Shown here: positions 8,607 to 17,134 of the stretch, one piece after another
Numbering within the stretch: the stretch's first letter is position 1
Layout of the letters: the number at the start of each line of letters is the position of its first letter
Assembly: GCA_900320255.1 (NCBI GenBank)
Contig: ONRS01000143.1
Span: forward strand, 1-64,000
Direction: 5' to 3'
Source: an uncultured Prevotellaceae bacterium
GTDB taxonomy: Bacteria > Bacteroidota > Bacteroidia > Bacteroidales > Bacteroidaceae
Length of the DNA: 64,000 nucleotides
Program-made: the position numbers and the translations under genes
Notes under the pieces: model-generated
What the model saw: only the letters and a program-made list of their open reading frames with translations
Told to the model about the DNA's origin: nothing
Databases searched by the model: none

Positions 8607-8691
8607 TTTACGATTTACGGATTTTCAATTTAAATGTAACAAGCATAATACCGCCACATTGGTATTCAATCGAAAATCCGTAAACCGTAAA
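8607..8691. repeat. Inverted repeat between convergent panD and biotin-carrier gene
   Basis: Left arm 8607-8629 (TTTACGATTTACGGATTTTC...) is nearly complementary to right arm 8668-8691, leaving a loop of about 38 bp. It belongs to a dispersed AATCGAAAATCCGTAAATCG family also seen near 11090, 11357, 25590, 61507 and 62212. It could serve as a bidirectional terminator. Confidence 0.6.
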
Positions 8692-8705
8692 AATAAAAGG
8701 GTTGT

Positions 8706-9137
8706 TTACTCGATGACTACGAGCGCATCGTCTTCCATAACGCTCTGGCCCTGCTGAACAAGTACGGCCGTTACCTTTCCGCTCTTCTCGGCTTCCAGGT
8801 TGTTGGCCATCTTCATGGCTTCCAGCACAACGACTACGTCGCCTGCCTGAACCTCGTCGCCAACGGCAACCTTCACTTCGACAATCGTGCCGGGCAGCGG
8901 AGCCTTGATGGCGTTGTTGGTGTTCACGTTGGCGGTGTCGGCAGCAACAGGAGCTTCGCCAGCAGTCTCTGCCTTAGGCTTGCCCAGTACCACCTTCTTC
9001 TTCTCGGGTTCTGCTTCGGGCTCCATCTCCACCTTGAAGTCTTCGCCGTTCACTTTTACTGTGGCAACGTTATCGACGATTTCGCCAATCTCTACTTCGT
9101 ACTTGTTACCATTAATGGTATATTTATATTCCTTCAT
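8706..9137 (-). CDS. Biotin carboxyl carrier subunit (methylmalonyl-CoA decarboxylase/propionyl-CoA carboxylase type)
   Basis: 143 residues. An N-terminal domain (1-40) that probably docks to the partner subunit is followed by an Ala/Pro/Lys-rich flexible linker (about 40-76). The C-terminal biotinyl domain carries EAMKM, with the biotinylated Lys at residue 109. It shuttles CO2 between carboxylase/decarboxylase active sites. It lies in the order epimerase - carboxyltransferase - 50-aa protein - biotin carrier, all on the minus strand, which is the usual Bacteroidales arrangement for succinate to propionate metabolism. It could serve decarboxylation or carboxylation; the sequence alone does not decide. 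Confidence 0.9.
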   Translation of the reverse strand: MKEYKYTINGNKYEVEIGEIVDNVATVKVNGEDFKVEMEPEAEPEKKKVVLGKPKAETAGEAPVAADTANVNTNNAIKAPLPGTIVEVKVAVGDEVQAGDVVVVLEAMKMANNLEAEKSGKVTAVLVQQGQSVMEDDALVVIE

Positions 9138-9168
9138 GATTCTAATTTTACTAATTTACAATTTTACA

Positions 9169-9231
9169 ATTTCACAATTGCTGTCAGCGTTGGGCTAATA
9201 GTCCAATCGTGAAATAGTCAAATGGTCCAAT
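9169..9231. repeat. 63-bp intergenic repeat, copy 1
   Basis: Begins ATTTCACAATTGCTGTCAGC and ends GGTCCAAT. It matches 9416-9478 at nearly every position (differences around GTTGGG/GCGAGG and a few bases in the right half). Each copy holds ATTTCACAATT near its left end and its rough complement AATCGTGAAAT further right, so each can fold back on itself. The two copies flank the 50-aa gene. Confidence 0.8.
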
Positions 9232-9232
9232 C

Positions 9233-9385
9233 TCATGGGTGTTCCGTCATACTCAGGGCATAGCCGTTCCATTGCGTCTGGTGTTCGGCAATGGTGATGA
9301 TGCCGGGCTCCTTGTCATGCACGTTGTTGCCCTTGAACTCATGTAGTGCCAATGCGATGGCAGCATATACTTCGTTCTTGTTCAT
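9233..9385 (-). CDS. Small conserved-type protein (50 aa) of the methylmalonyl-CoA cluster
   Basis: On the minus strand an ATG at 9385 opens a 50-codon frame beginning MNKNEVYAAIALALHE and ending TEHP with TGA at 9233-9235. It has an N-terminal helix followed by an ExGIITIAEHQTQWN strand-like segment. Small proteins of this kind sit between the carboxyltransferase and biotin-carrier genes in other Bacteroidales. A structural or regulatory role in the enzyme complex is inferred from position only. There is no membrane segment, so it is not a typical OadG/MmdD gamma or delta chain. It is flanked on both sides by copies of a 63-bp repeat. Confidence 0.7.
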   Translation of the reverse strand: MNKNEVYAAIALALHEFKGNNVHDKEPGIITIAEHQTQWNGYALSMTEHP

Positions 9386-9415
9386 AGTTTTATTTTACTA
9401 TTTGACAATTGTACT

Positions 9416-9478
9416 ATTTCACAATTGCTGTCAGCGCGAGGCTAATAGTCAAATTGTGAAATAGTCAAATCGTCCAAT
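9416..9478. repeat. 63-bp intergenic repeat, copy 2
   Basis: Near-identical to 9169-9231 and in the same orientation. It separates the carboxyltransferase stop region from the 50-aa gene's start. Confidence 0.8.
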
Positions 9479-9482
9479 TAAA

Positions 9483-11048
9483 CTACATAGGTATGTTACC
9501 ATGCTTCTTGGCAGGCAGGGCGTCGCGCTTGGTAGCCAGCTGGGCCAGTCCGCGGCAAATGCGGAAGCGGGTGTTGCGTGGCTCAATCACGTCGTCGATA
9601 TAGCCATACTTGGCTGCCTGGTAAGGATTAGCAAACAGGTCGTCGTACTCCTGCTCCTTCTCGGCGATGAAGGCCTTGACGTCCTCACCGGCTTCCTTCT
9701 TGGCCTTTGCCTCCTTGGCGTAGAGCACGGCAGCGGCACCTGAGGCACCCATCACGGCAATCTCTGCTGAGGGCCATGCGTAGTTCAGGTCAGTATGCAG
9801 CTGCTTGGAACCCATCACGATGTGAGAACCGCCGTACGACTTACGCAGCGTGACGGTAATCTTGGGAACGGTGGCCTCGCCGTAGGCGTAGAGCAGCTGG
9901 GCACCGTGCAGGATGACGGCATTGTATTCCTGACCCGTACCGGGCAGGAATCCGGGAACGTCAACCAGCGAAACGATAGGAATGTTGAAAGCGTCGCAGA
10001 AGCGTACGAAGCGGGCACCCTTGCGGCTGGCGTTCACGTCGAGCACACCGGCGTAGCAACTGGGCTGGTTAGCCACGATGCCTACGCTCTGGCCGTTGAA
10101 GCGAGCAAAGCCCACGATGATGTTCTTGGCGAACTTAGGCTGAACCTCGAAGAACTCACCGTCATCGACTACGGCACCAATCACCTTGTACATGTCGTAT
10201 GCCTCGTTGGGGTTCTCGGGAATAATCTCGTTCAGCGAATCCTCCAGACGGTCGATGGGGTCGGTGCACTTCTTGCGGGGAGCCGTCTCCATGTTGTTAG
10301 AAGGAATATAGCTCAGCAGCGTCTTGATCATCTGCATGCCCTCTTCCTCGGTCTTGGCCGTGAAGTGGGTCACACCGCTCTTCGTAGAGTGGACGCTGGC
10401 ACCGCCCAGGTGTTCCTGGTCAATGTCCTCGCCCGTAACGGTCTTCACCACCTTCGGGCCTGTCAGGAACATGTAGCTGATGCCTTCCATCATCAGCGTG
10501 AAGTCGGTCAGGGCAGGGCTATATACGGCACCACCGGCGCAGGGGCCGTAGATGCCTGAAATCTGCGGAATGACGCCCGAGGCCAGAATGTTACGCTCGA
10601 AAATCTCGGCATAGCCGGCCAGTGCGTTGATACCCTCCTGGATGCGTGCACCGCCGGAGTCGTTCAGACCGATGACGGGAGCACCCATCTTCATGGCCAT
10701 GTCCATGACCTTGCAGATTTTCTGGCTCATGGTCTCCGAGAGTGAACCGGCATGAACGGTGAAGTCCTGAGCGAAGACGAAGACCAGACGGCCGTCGATG
10801 GTGCCTGAGCCGGCTACCACGCCGTCGCCGAGGAACTGCTTTTTCTCCATGCCGAAGTTATGGCAACGGTGTTCCTTAAACATGTCGTACTCTTCGAAGG
10901 AGCCGGCGTCGAGCAGCATGTCGATGCGCTCGCGGGCGGTGTATTTACCTTTCTGATGTTGTTTCTCAATAGCTTTCTCACCGCCGCCGAGACGTGCCTG
11001 CTCGCGCTTGGCAATGAGCTGCTTGATTTTTTCTAATTGCTTTGACAT
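9483..11048 (-). CDS. Methylmalonyl-CoA decarboxylase alpha / propionyl-CoA carboxylase beta subunit
   Basis: A 521-residue biotin-dependent carboxyltransferase that moves CO2 between biotin and the acyl-CoA. It has the two crotonase-like halves of the family. The N-terminal half has an oxyanion-hole segment ([19 protein letters not shown]) and [14 protein letters not shown]; the C-terminal half has [25 protein letters not shown] and [13 protein letters not shown]. Length and order match MmdA. Together with the epimerase, the 50-aa protein and the biotin carrier it forms a succinate-propionate module. A mutase is not in the window. An older label 'propionyl-CoA carboxylase beta' would be equally consistent. 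Confidence 0.92.
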   Translation of the reverse strand: MSKQLEKIKQLIAKREQARLGGGEKAIEKQHQKGKYTARERIDMLLDAGSFEEYDMFKEHRCHNFGMEKKQFLGDGVVAGSGTIDGRLVFVFAQDFTVHAGSLSETMSQKICKVMDMAMKMGAPVIGLNDSGGARIQEGINALAGYAEIFERNILASGVIPQISGIYGPCAGGAVYSPALTDFTLMMEGISYMFLTGPKVVKTVTGEDIDQEHLGGASVHSTKSGVTHFTAKTEEEGMQMIKTLLSYIPSNNMETAPRKKCTDPIDRLEDSLNEIIPENPNEAYDMYKVIGAVVDDGEFFEVQPKFAKNIIVGFARFNGQSVGIVANQPSCYAGVLDVNASRKGARFVRFCDAFNIPIVSLVDVPGFLPGTGQEYNAVILHGAQLLYAYGEATVPKITVTLRKSYGGSHIVMGSKQLHTDLNYAWPSAEIAVMGASGAAAVLYAKEAKAKKEAGEDVKAFIAEKEQEYDDLFANPYQAAKYGYIDDVIEPRNTRFRICRGLAQLATKRDALPAKKHGNIPM

Positions 11049-11165
11049 TTTAGATTTTCTATTTAATAATTGATTTATTATCTATTTATTTTCGATTTAC
11101 GGATTTTCGATTTTCGATTGATTACTTTGACGGCAGAGGATATTCTCCTAACTTTCGCTTCATTG

Positions 11166-11354
11166 TTAGAATAAGAAATCCTTGTCAGATTTCCCTAAAC
11201 AGGCTGCACGATAATTGGCATAGGGTGAAGTCCCGGATCTGATAACTTGCTTGGCAATGGCAGTAGCCGAAATGGTGTTTGGCAATGCATCTACCATCTT
11301 AACGATTCTAATAGAGAAAGCCTTAAACCTCTTCTTTAATTCGAGTTCAGTCAT
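11166..11354 (-). pseudogene. Remnant of a four-helix-bundle (S23-type) protein gene
   Basis: The 62 codons start MTELELKKRFKAFSIRIVKM and contain VIRSGTSPYANYRAAC, which matches the hallmark RSGTSxxANYRAA of the four-helix-bundle/S23 family. Family members are about 115-125 residues; here a TAA stops the frame after KSDKDFLF, about half way, and the remaining helices are absent. The remnant is flanked by inverted copies of the AATCGAAAATC repeat (about 11085-11120 and 11357-11383). It may still be transcribed between the epimerase and the carboxyltransferase, but a full bundle cannot form. Confidence 0.7.
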
Positions 11355-11384
11355 ATCAATCGAAAATCGTCAATCGCAAATCCC

Positions 11385-11792
11385 TTAGGGGTGTTCACAA
11401 AGCTCTGTCAGCACGCCGGCAGTTGACTTCGGATGCAGGAAGGCGATGTTCAAGCCTTCGGCACCCTTGCGTGGAGCCTGGTCGATGAGGCGTACGCCCT
11501 TTTCGCTGACTTCGGCAAGTGCGTTAGCTACGCCGTCCTCAATGCAGAAAGCCACATGGTGAACGCCCTTGTTGCCTTTGTCGAGCCACTTCTGGATGGT
11601 GCTCTCGGGGCTTGTGGGCTCCAGCAGCTCCAGCTTTACTTCTCCGCACTTCAGGAAGGCAGTCTTTACTTTCTGGTCTTCTACGACCTCTGTTGCATAA
11701 CACTCTAAGCCCAGCACGTTAGTGAAGAACGGCAGGCTTTCTTCAATGCTCTGGACAGCAATACCCAGATGCTCAATGTGTGAAATCTTCAT
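11385..11792 (-). CDS. mce: Methylmalonyl-CoA epimerase
   Basis: The 135-residue enzyme interconverts the R and S forms of methylmalonyl-CoA. It has the two glyoxalase/VOC repeats of the family. The likely metal ligands are His8 (in IEHLG), an acidic residue in the KLELLEP strand, His79 (in VHHVAF) and Glu130 (in LTELCEH). It is the first gene of the minus-strand methylmalonyl-CoA group and has its own -7 box upstream. Confidence 0.93.
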   Translation of the reverse strand: MKISHIEHLGIAVQSIEESLPFFTNVLGLECYATEVVEDQKVKTAFLKCGEVKLELLEPTSPESTIQKWLDKGNKGVHHVAFCIEDGVANALAEVSEKGVRLIDQAPRKGAEGLNIAFLHPKSTAGVLTELCEHP

Positions 11793-11826
11793 AAGTTTTA
11801 AGTATTAAATGTACTATATAGTGTTG

Positions 11827-11834
11827 CAAAGGTA
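11827..11834 (-). promoter_or_regulatory. Probable -7 box of epimerase gene
   Basis: TACCTTTG on the minus strand about 35 nt before the ATG. The -33 TTG is not clear. Confidence 0.45.
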
Positions 11835-11940
11835 CTCATTTATTATTGAAAACACTCTATAGAGCGTTGAACATTATTCTTTTTTAACGCAGTAACCTGG
11901 CCCATCTGCATCTGGGTATCCTTATTTTTTTTTGTATTCC

Positions 11941-14331
11941 TCAGAACTCCACGCTCAGCTTGGCATTGATGAGTCGGCCGGTCAGGTAGTTGGGCACGGC
12001 ATACTGCTGGCTGCTCACGTCGGTAACCCAGTAGTAGGAGTTCACGTTGTTGATGCCGAAGAGGTTGAGGCAGTCAACGCCGAGCCAGACGTTCTTCAGA
12101 CCGAACCTGTCACTCCGCTTGCCTTTATAGGCCAAGTAGCTCAGACCGATGTCGGCGCGGCGGTAGGCGGGGGCACGGAACTGCTGGTACTCCAGTCCGC
12201 GGTGGGGCGCGCCGAAGGGCAGACCGTCGGCAAAAGCCAGTCGGAGCGTCATGCGCCACCGTTCGGTTCCAGGGAAGTAGTCGGTGAAGTGCAGGTTCAT
12301 GGCCCACCGCTGGTCGGTAGGCAGCGGCATGGAGTGGCCGTTGAACTCCTGCTTGGTGGACATGAGCGAGAACGTCAGCCACGAGTCGGTGCCGGGCACG
12401 AACTCGCCAAACAGCTTGAAGTCGAGTCCGGCGGCGTGGCCCTTGCCGATGTTTTCGCCGTAGTAGGTCAGCTTCATGTTCTGCACGTTGTATGGAATCA
12501 GCTTGTCTAACGCCTTGTAGTAGGCCTCGGCGGTGAAGCGGAACGGGCGTTCCAGCATCTTGAACCGATAGTCCATGGCGGCCACGAAGTGTATGCTGCG
12601 CTGGCTTTTTATCTTGTCGTTGAACGTCACTACGGTTTGTCCGTTGATGGTGGTGGTGTCGCGCATCTCCTTGAAGAACGGTGCCTGGTAGTAGAGTCCT
12701 GCGGCCAGTCGGAACGTCAGGTCCTGATTGAAGGCCGGTGTTACCGCCAATGCCACACGGGGCGACACGGTGGTCTCGCCGTTAAACGACCAGTGGCTCA
12801 TGCGGACGCCGTAACAGAGCGTGAAGAAGCTCTGCACGTCGGCCCCCGTAGCCCATCGGTAGGTGTCCTGCAGGTAGGCCTCGGTGCGCGTGGAGTTCAG
12901 CTTGTTGTCGGCCGTCAGCTGGTAAATCAGGTCCAGGCGGTCGGCGGAGTGGGGCAGCGAGTAACCGCTGGAGTCGCGCATTTCCCATTCGCGCGAGTAC
13001 TCCTCAATCTTTTCGCGCTTCAGTGTAAATGCGCCTTCCCACTGGTGGTGCTTGGTGCGGTGCTGCACCATCAGCTTTCCGCTCATCACCGTTGCCGAAA
13101 GTCTGTTGCGGGCATGCTCCATGTACGTTCCCACGCCCAGCTGCTCTGCCGTCTGCGCGTCGTCGAGCCAGTATTGTCCTATGATGTCGTAGGTCTCACG
13201 CTCCTTGGTGTGGAAGGCCGCTCCGAGCAGCGATATGTGCGTGTCGGGCGTAATGTTGTAGGTAATGCTCAGGTTGCCGAACAAGGTCCTGAAGATATCC
13301 TTCTCCTTACCGTCGAAATACACCTTAAAGGTCTTGGCGTTCTCGAGTGTGCCGAACGATGTTTCACGGTCTTCGGGCTCAAAGTTGTAATGGTTGTTGG
13401 CTATGTTGCCAATAAACTCAAACAGCCAGCGTTTCGACGGCTTGTAGGTCAGGTACGTCTGGTAGTCTAAGAACGACGGGCTGTACTCGCCTTTGGTGTC
13501 GGTTGTGCCTAAGAGGTAGCTGTTGGTCTTGTAGCGCAGGCCGTGACTCATGGAGAACCGCTTGCCGCCCATGCCAAAATAGGCGCTGGCCCCCAACAGC
13601 GATGCCTGCAGTGTGGCCTCGGTCTTGTCGGGCCGGCGGTATCGAATGTCCAATGCCGACGACATCTTGTCGCCATAGCGGGCCTCGAAGCCGCCGCTGC
13701 TGAAGCCTATCGACTCCACCATGTCGGCATTGATAACCGACAGGCCTTCCTGCTCACCGCTGCGTACCAGCAACGGACGGAACACCTCGATGTTGTTGAT
13801 ATAGACGGAGTTCTCGTCGAACGACCCGCCGCGCACGTTATATTGGCTGCTTAGTTCGTTGTGCGACGACACGCCTGCCTGCTGCTGTACCAGTTCCTCT
13901 ACGGCATTGCCGCTGGCCGAGGGGGCCGCCTTGGTGTCGCGGGGCGTCAGCTGTTCCGTCGGCGTGTTCTGCCGTCGGCGTTCCGTCACCACCACTTCGC
14001 CCAGCGCTTCGAGCGAGGGGAGCATCACTTCAATCTGCATCTTGCCCTTCGGGTTGCGGAAGGTGCGCTTCTTTGCGTTGTAGCCTACCATGGAAAACTT
14101 AACCACCACGGAATCAGCCGATTTCAGTGTTATGCTAAATTCTCCCTTCAGGTTCGTCATTGAGAGTTTTCCCTGTGCCGCACAGCTCACGTTGGCCAGC
14201 TCAATGGGGTTGTTCTCTTCGTCGATGACGCGGCCTGTCAGCGTGAAAGTCTGGGCCACTGCCGCCGTGCCCGAACCCATCAGCACGAGCAGCAGCGTCG
14301 TCAGTATATGTCTGGTTGTCATTGTCTTCAT
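11941..14331 (-). CDS. TonB-dependent outer-membrane receptor
   Basis: 796 residues. The signal peptide ends near VAQ at residue 27. A carboxypeptidase-regulatory-like beta-sandwich follows (about 28-112, TGRVIDEENNPIELANVSC), then a plug domain (about 135-240, with AVEELVQQQAGVSS and YNVRGGSFDENSVYIN), then a 22-strand-type barrel ending in Phe (LSVEF), the expected BAM signal. No SusD partner is adjacent, so it is not a classical polysaccharide-utilisation pair. The substrate (iron complex, cobalamin or glycan) cannot be read from the sequence. It is divergent from the DbpA-like helicase gene, 111 bp away. Confidence 0.9.
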   Translation of the reverse strand: MKTMTTRHILTTLLLVLMGSGTAAVAQTFTLTGRVIDEENNPIELANVSCAAQGKLSMTNLKGEFSITLKSADSVVVKFSMVGYNAKKRTFRNPKGKMQIEVMLPSLEALGEVVVTERRRQNTPTEQLTPRDTKAAPSASGNAVEELVQQQAGVSSHNELSSQYNVRGGSFDENSVYINNIEVFRPLLVRSGEQEGLSVINADMVESIGFSSGGFEARYGDKMSSALDIRYRRPDKTEATLQASLLGASAYFGMGGKRFSMSHGLRYKTNSYLLGTTDTKGEYSPSFLDYQTYLTYKPSKRWLFEFIGNIANNHYNFEPEDRETSFGTLENAKTFKVYFDGKEKDIFRTLFGNLSITYNITPDTHISLLGAAFHTKERETYDIIGQYWLDDAQTAEQLGVGTYMEHARNRLSATVMSGKLMVQHRTKHHQWEGAFTLKREKIEEYSREWEMRDSSGYSLPHSADRLDLIYQLTADNKLNSTRTEAYLQDTYRWATGADVQSFFTLCYGVRMSHWSFNGETTVSPRVALAVTPAFNQDLTFRLAAGLYYQAPFFKEMRDTTTINGQTVVTFNDKIKSQRSIHFVAAMDYRFKMLERPFRFTAEAYYKALDKLIPYNVQNMKLTYYGENIGKGHAAGLDFKLFGEFVPGTDSWLTFSLMSTKQEFNGHSMPLPTDQRWAMNLHFTDYFPGTERWRMTLRLAFADGLPFGAPHRGLEYQQFRAPAYRRADIGLSYLAYKGKRSDRFGLKNVWLGVDCLNLFGINNVNSYYWVTDVSSQQYAVPNYLTGRLINAKLSVEF

Positions 14332-14405
14332 ATTCGTTATAGTAACGCATTTTTTCGCTGATTATTGTATCTGCGTGCGAAGTCGGGCAGGTTGAGCTCC
14401 CTTTT

Positions 14406-14437
14406 TTTGGTGATATGGAAAAAAAGTAGTAACTTTG
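14406..14437 (+). promoter_or_regulatory. Promoter of DbpA-like helicase, predicted leaderless start
   Basis: TTTG ends at 14409 and TAACTTTG spans 14430-14437, with 20 bp between. Only five bases separate the -7 box from the ATG at 14443, so the transcript should start at or within a few bases of the start codon. Confidence 0.7.
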
Positions 14438-14442
14438 CCGCC

Positions 14443-15768
14443 ATGAAATTGAAAGAACAGCTATTAGACAAACTGGGCATAGTGCTCAACGACATGCAGG
14501 AGGATACCTACGATGCCATTACTGGCGGCACGGGCGACACCGTTATCCTGTCACCCACGGGGTCCGGCAAGACGCTGGCCTACCTGCTTCCGCTCAGCGA
14601 GCTGTTAGACAGCTCTTCTGACAACGTGCAGGCACTGGTCGTGGTGCCAGGCCGCGAACTCGCCTTACAGTCAGACACCGTACTGAAGCGCATGGGGGCG
14701 GGTCTTCGGTCGCAGAGCTGCTACGGCGGACGTGCCGCCATGGACGAGCACCGCAGGCTCAAGGAGACGAAGCCGCACATCGTCTTCGGTACGCCCGGAC
14801 GCCTTTGCGACCATTTGCAGAAGCAGAACATTACGCCTTACAGCGTGCGCTGGCTCGTCATCGACGAGTTCGACAAGTGCCTGGAAATGGGATTTCAGGG
14901 CGAAATGGCGCGACTCTTGAAGATGTTGCCAGGTCTGCAGCGCCGCATTCTGCTGTCGGCCACTAATGCCGAGGAGATTCCCCAGTTCCTGAACCTGTCG
15001 AAGAAAGGCACCGTCGTTGATTTCCTGCCTGACGACGAGCAGATACCCGGGCGCATATCCGTATTCACCGTCCGTTCGCCGCAGAAGGACAAGCTGTCAA
15101 CCCTGCGCGACCTGCTTCTGGCTTTGGGCGAGGGGCAGAGCATTGTCTTCCTGAACTACCGCGACTCCGTGGAGCGTGTCAATAACTATTTAGTGGAACA
15201 GGGCTTCGTTACCAGTTTCCTGCATGGGGCACTGGAGCAGCGCCAGCGTGAGGCGGCCCTCTACCGTTTCTCGAATGGCTCGGTCAACGTGTTGGTTGCC
15301 ACCGACTTGGCATCGCGCGGCCTCGATATTCCCGACGTGGCCAACATCATTCACTACCATCTGCCCGAAAGCGAAGAGGGCTACATTCACCGCGTGGGCC
15401 GCACAGCCCGCTGGGACAAGCAGGGCAATGCCTACTTCCTGTTAGGTCCGGCCGACCAAATGCCCGACTATGTCAATGCCGAGGTCGCCGACTTCGAGCT
15501 CCCGCTCCCCTCAGAGCAGCCCGTCCCGCAGCCCCTCATGGCTACTATATATATAGGTAAGGGCAAGAAAGACAAGATCAGCCGGGGCGACATTGTCGGC
15601 TTCCTCTGCAAGCAAGGCGGGCTGACCGCACAGGACATCGGCCGCATCGACGTGAACGACCGCTACAGCTATGCCGCCGTCAGCCGCCACCGTCTACGCG
15701 AGGTGCTGCGTAACGTGGCAGGCGAGAAAATCAAAGGTCTCAAGACGGTGGTGGAAGAAGTGCGCTAA
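14443..15768 (+). CDS. DEAD-box RNA helicase, DbpA-like
   Basis: 441 residues from MKLKEQLLDK at 14443; the longer in-frame start at 14365 would include the promoter. An ATP-dependent RNA helicase, probably for ribosome assembly. Motif I is PTGSGKT (Lys43), motif Ia PGRELALQ, Ib TPGRL, II reads DEFD at 141-144 instead of DEAD, III SAT, V ATDLASRGLDIPD, VI HRVGRTAR. The last 75 residues (from ATIYIGKGKKDK) look like the DbpA RNA-binding domain that recognises hairpin 92 of 23S rRNA. The DEFD variant keeps both catalytic acids, so activity is expected. Confidence 0.9.
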   Translation: MKLKEQLLDKLGIVLNDMQEDTYDAITGGTGDTVILSPTGSGKTLAYLLPLSELLDSSSDNVQALVVVPGRELALQSDTVLKRMGAGLRSQSCYGGRAAMDEHRRLKETKPHIVFGTPGRLCDHLQKQNITPYSVRWLVIDEFDKCLEMGFQGEMARLLKMLPGLQRRILLSATNAEEIPQFLNLSKKGTVVDFLPDDEQIPGRISVFTVRSPQKDKLSTLRDLLLALGEGQSIVFLNYRDSVERVNNYLVEQGFVTSFLHGALEQRQREAALYRFSNGSVNVLVATDLASRGLDIPDVANIIHYHLPESEEGYIHRVGRTARWDKQGNAYFLLGPADQMPDYVNAEVADFELPLPSEQPVPQPLMATIYIGKGKKDKISRGDIVGFLCKQGGLTAQDIGRIDVNDRYSYAAVSRHRLREVLRNVAGEKIKGLKTVVEEVR

Positions 15769-15833
15769 TCTGTCATGCCGACTTGACAAATAGTAAGGAT
15801 TAAGCCGCCCAGACGTTAATTTCTGCTCAAAAG

Positions 15834-15865
15834 TTTGGCTGAATGAAATAAAAAGTGTAACTTCG
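15834..15865 (+). promoter_or_regulatory. serC promoter (TTTG-N20-TAACTTCG)
   Basis: TTTG at 15834-15837 and TAACTTCG at 15858-15865, spaced 20 bp. One mismatch to the -7 consensus. It gives a 5' leader of roughly 45 nt. Confidence 0.6.
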
Positions 15866-15915
15866 CAGCGTTTTTTTAGACACAATCATCATTAACAATA
15901 AAACTACATCAAAAA

Positions 15916-16983
15916 ATGAAGAAGTACAACTTTAACGCAGGTCCGTCGATGCTTCCCCGCGAGGTTATCGAGAAGACCGCACAACAGTGTTTAGACTTCA
16001 ATGGCTCGGGTCTCTCTCTGATGGAGATCAGCCATCGTGCCAAGGATTTCCAGCCCGTCGTCGATGAGGCCGTTGCCCTCGTCAAGGAGCTGCTGAGCAT
16101 TCCCGAAGGTTACTCCGTCATCTTCCTCGGTGGTGGTGCAAGCCTCGAGTTCTGCATGATTCCCTATAACTTCCTCATCAAGAAGGCTGCCTACCTGAAC
16201 ACTGGTGTCTGGGCTAAGAAGGCCATGAAGGAAGCCAAGTTGTTCGGCGAAGTGGTTGAAGTGGCTTCTTCGGCCGATGCCAACTATACGTTCATTCCTA
16301 AGGACTGGACCGTTCCCGCTGACGCAGACTACCTGCACATCACGACCAACAACACCATCTACGGTACCGAAATCCGCAAGGACCTCGACGTTTGTGTGCC
16401 CCTCATTGCTGACATGTCTTCTGACATCTTCTCGCGTCCTGTTGACGTGAAGAAGTACGACGCCATCTATGCCGGTGCACAGAAGAACCTCGCTATGGCT
16501 GGTGTGACTATTATTATTGTGAAGGACGACAAGCTGGGACGCGCTCCCCGTGAGATTCCCACCATGCTTGACTATCGTACCCACGTCGATAAGGGCTCTA
16601 TGTTCAACACTCCTCCCGTGGTGCCCATCTACTGTGCACTCGAGAACCTGCGCTGGATCAAAGCCCAGGGTGGCGTAGAGGCTATGGACAAGCTGGCTCA
16701 GCAGCGTGCAGAGATTGTCTATGGTGAGATTGACCGTAACAAGATGTTCCGCGGAACAGCCGTCGAAGAGGACCGTTCGGTGATGAACCTCTGCTTCGTT
16801 ATGGCCGACGAGTACAAGGAACTGGAGAAGGACTTCCTTGACTTCGCTACGTCGAAGGGCATGGTTGGCGTCAAGGGCCACCGCTCGGTGGGCGGTTTCC
16901 GTGCTAGCTGTTACAACGCCCAGACCATTGAAGGCTGCAACGCACTCGTGGCCTGCATGAAGGAGTTTGAGGCACAGCACTAA
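15916..16983 (+). CDS. serC: Phosphoserine aminotransferase
   Basis: The 355-residue PLP enzyme makes 3-phosphoserine from 3-phosphohydroxypyruvate and glutamate. It opens with [13 protein letters not shown], a SerC signature. The PLP Lys is residue 190 in [12 protein letters not shown], with ADMSSD just before it (about 166-171). [13 protein letters not shown] block near the C-terminus binds substrate. It is followed by serA on the same strand, with a 149-bp inverted-repeat element filling the whole gap. Confidence 0.96.
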   Translation: MKKYNFNAGPSMLPREVIEKTAQQCLDFNGSGLSLMEISHRAKDFQPVVDEAVALVKELLSIPEGYSVIFLGGGASLEFCMIPYNFLIKKAAYLNTGVWAKKAMKEAKLFGEVVEVASSADANYTFIPKDWTVPADADYLHITTNNTIYGTEIRKDLDVCVPLIADMSSDIFSRPVDVKKYDAIYAGAQKNLAMAGVTIIIVKDDKLGRAPREIPTMLDYRTHVDKGSMFNTPPVVPIYCALENLRWIKAQGGVEAMDKLAQQRAEIVYGEIDRNKMFRGTAVEEDRSVMNLCFVMADEYKELEKDFLDFATSKGMVGVKGHRSVGGFRASCYNAQTIEGCNALVACMKEFEAQH

Positions 16984-17132
16984 AGCCCACCCCCAACCCC
17001 TCCCTAATGGAGGGGCTTGGCAATTGATTAGAGGTGGACTGCTATTATAATAAACATCAGTAAAACAATAAAGAAACGGAGACCCCAAAGTAATTTAGCT
17101 CCCCTCCCTTGGGGAGGTGTTGGGGGTAGGCT
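16984..17132. repeat. 149-bp element with 34-36-bp terminal inverted repeats between serC and serA
   Basis: The left end (16984-17017, AGCCCACCCCCAACCCC...) is nearly complementary to the right end (17097-17132). Each end is itself a hairpin (for example CCCCTCCC/GGAGGGG). The AT-rich interior is about 80 bp and codes for nothing. The element starts right after the serC TAA and ends two bases before the serA ATG. It resembles a MITE or a dispersed GC-rich hairpin repeat. No target-site duplication is evident. Confidence 0.6.
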
Positions 17133-17134
17133 AT

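Noticed and set aside
9795..10559. 254-residue plus-strand frame
   Set aside because: It is a shadow of the carboxyltransferase gene on the other strand: His/Val/Gly-rich with no family features.
15991..17088. 365-residue minus-strand frame opposite serC
   Set aside because: Antisense shadow of serC, with no signal peptide or recognisable motif.
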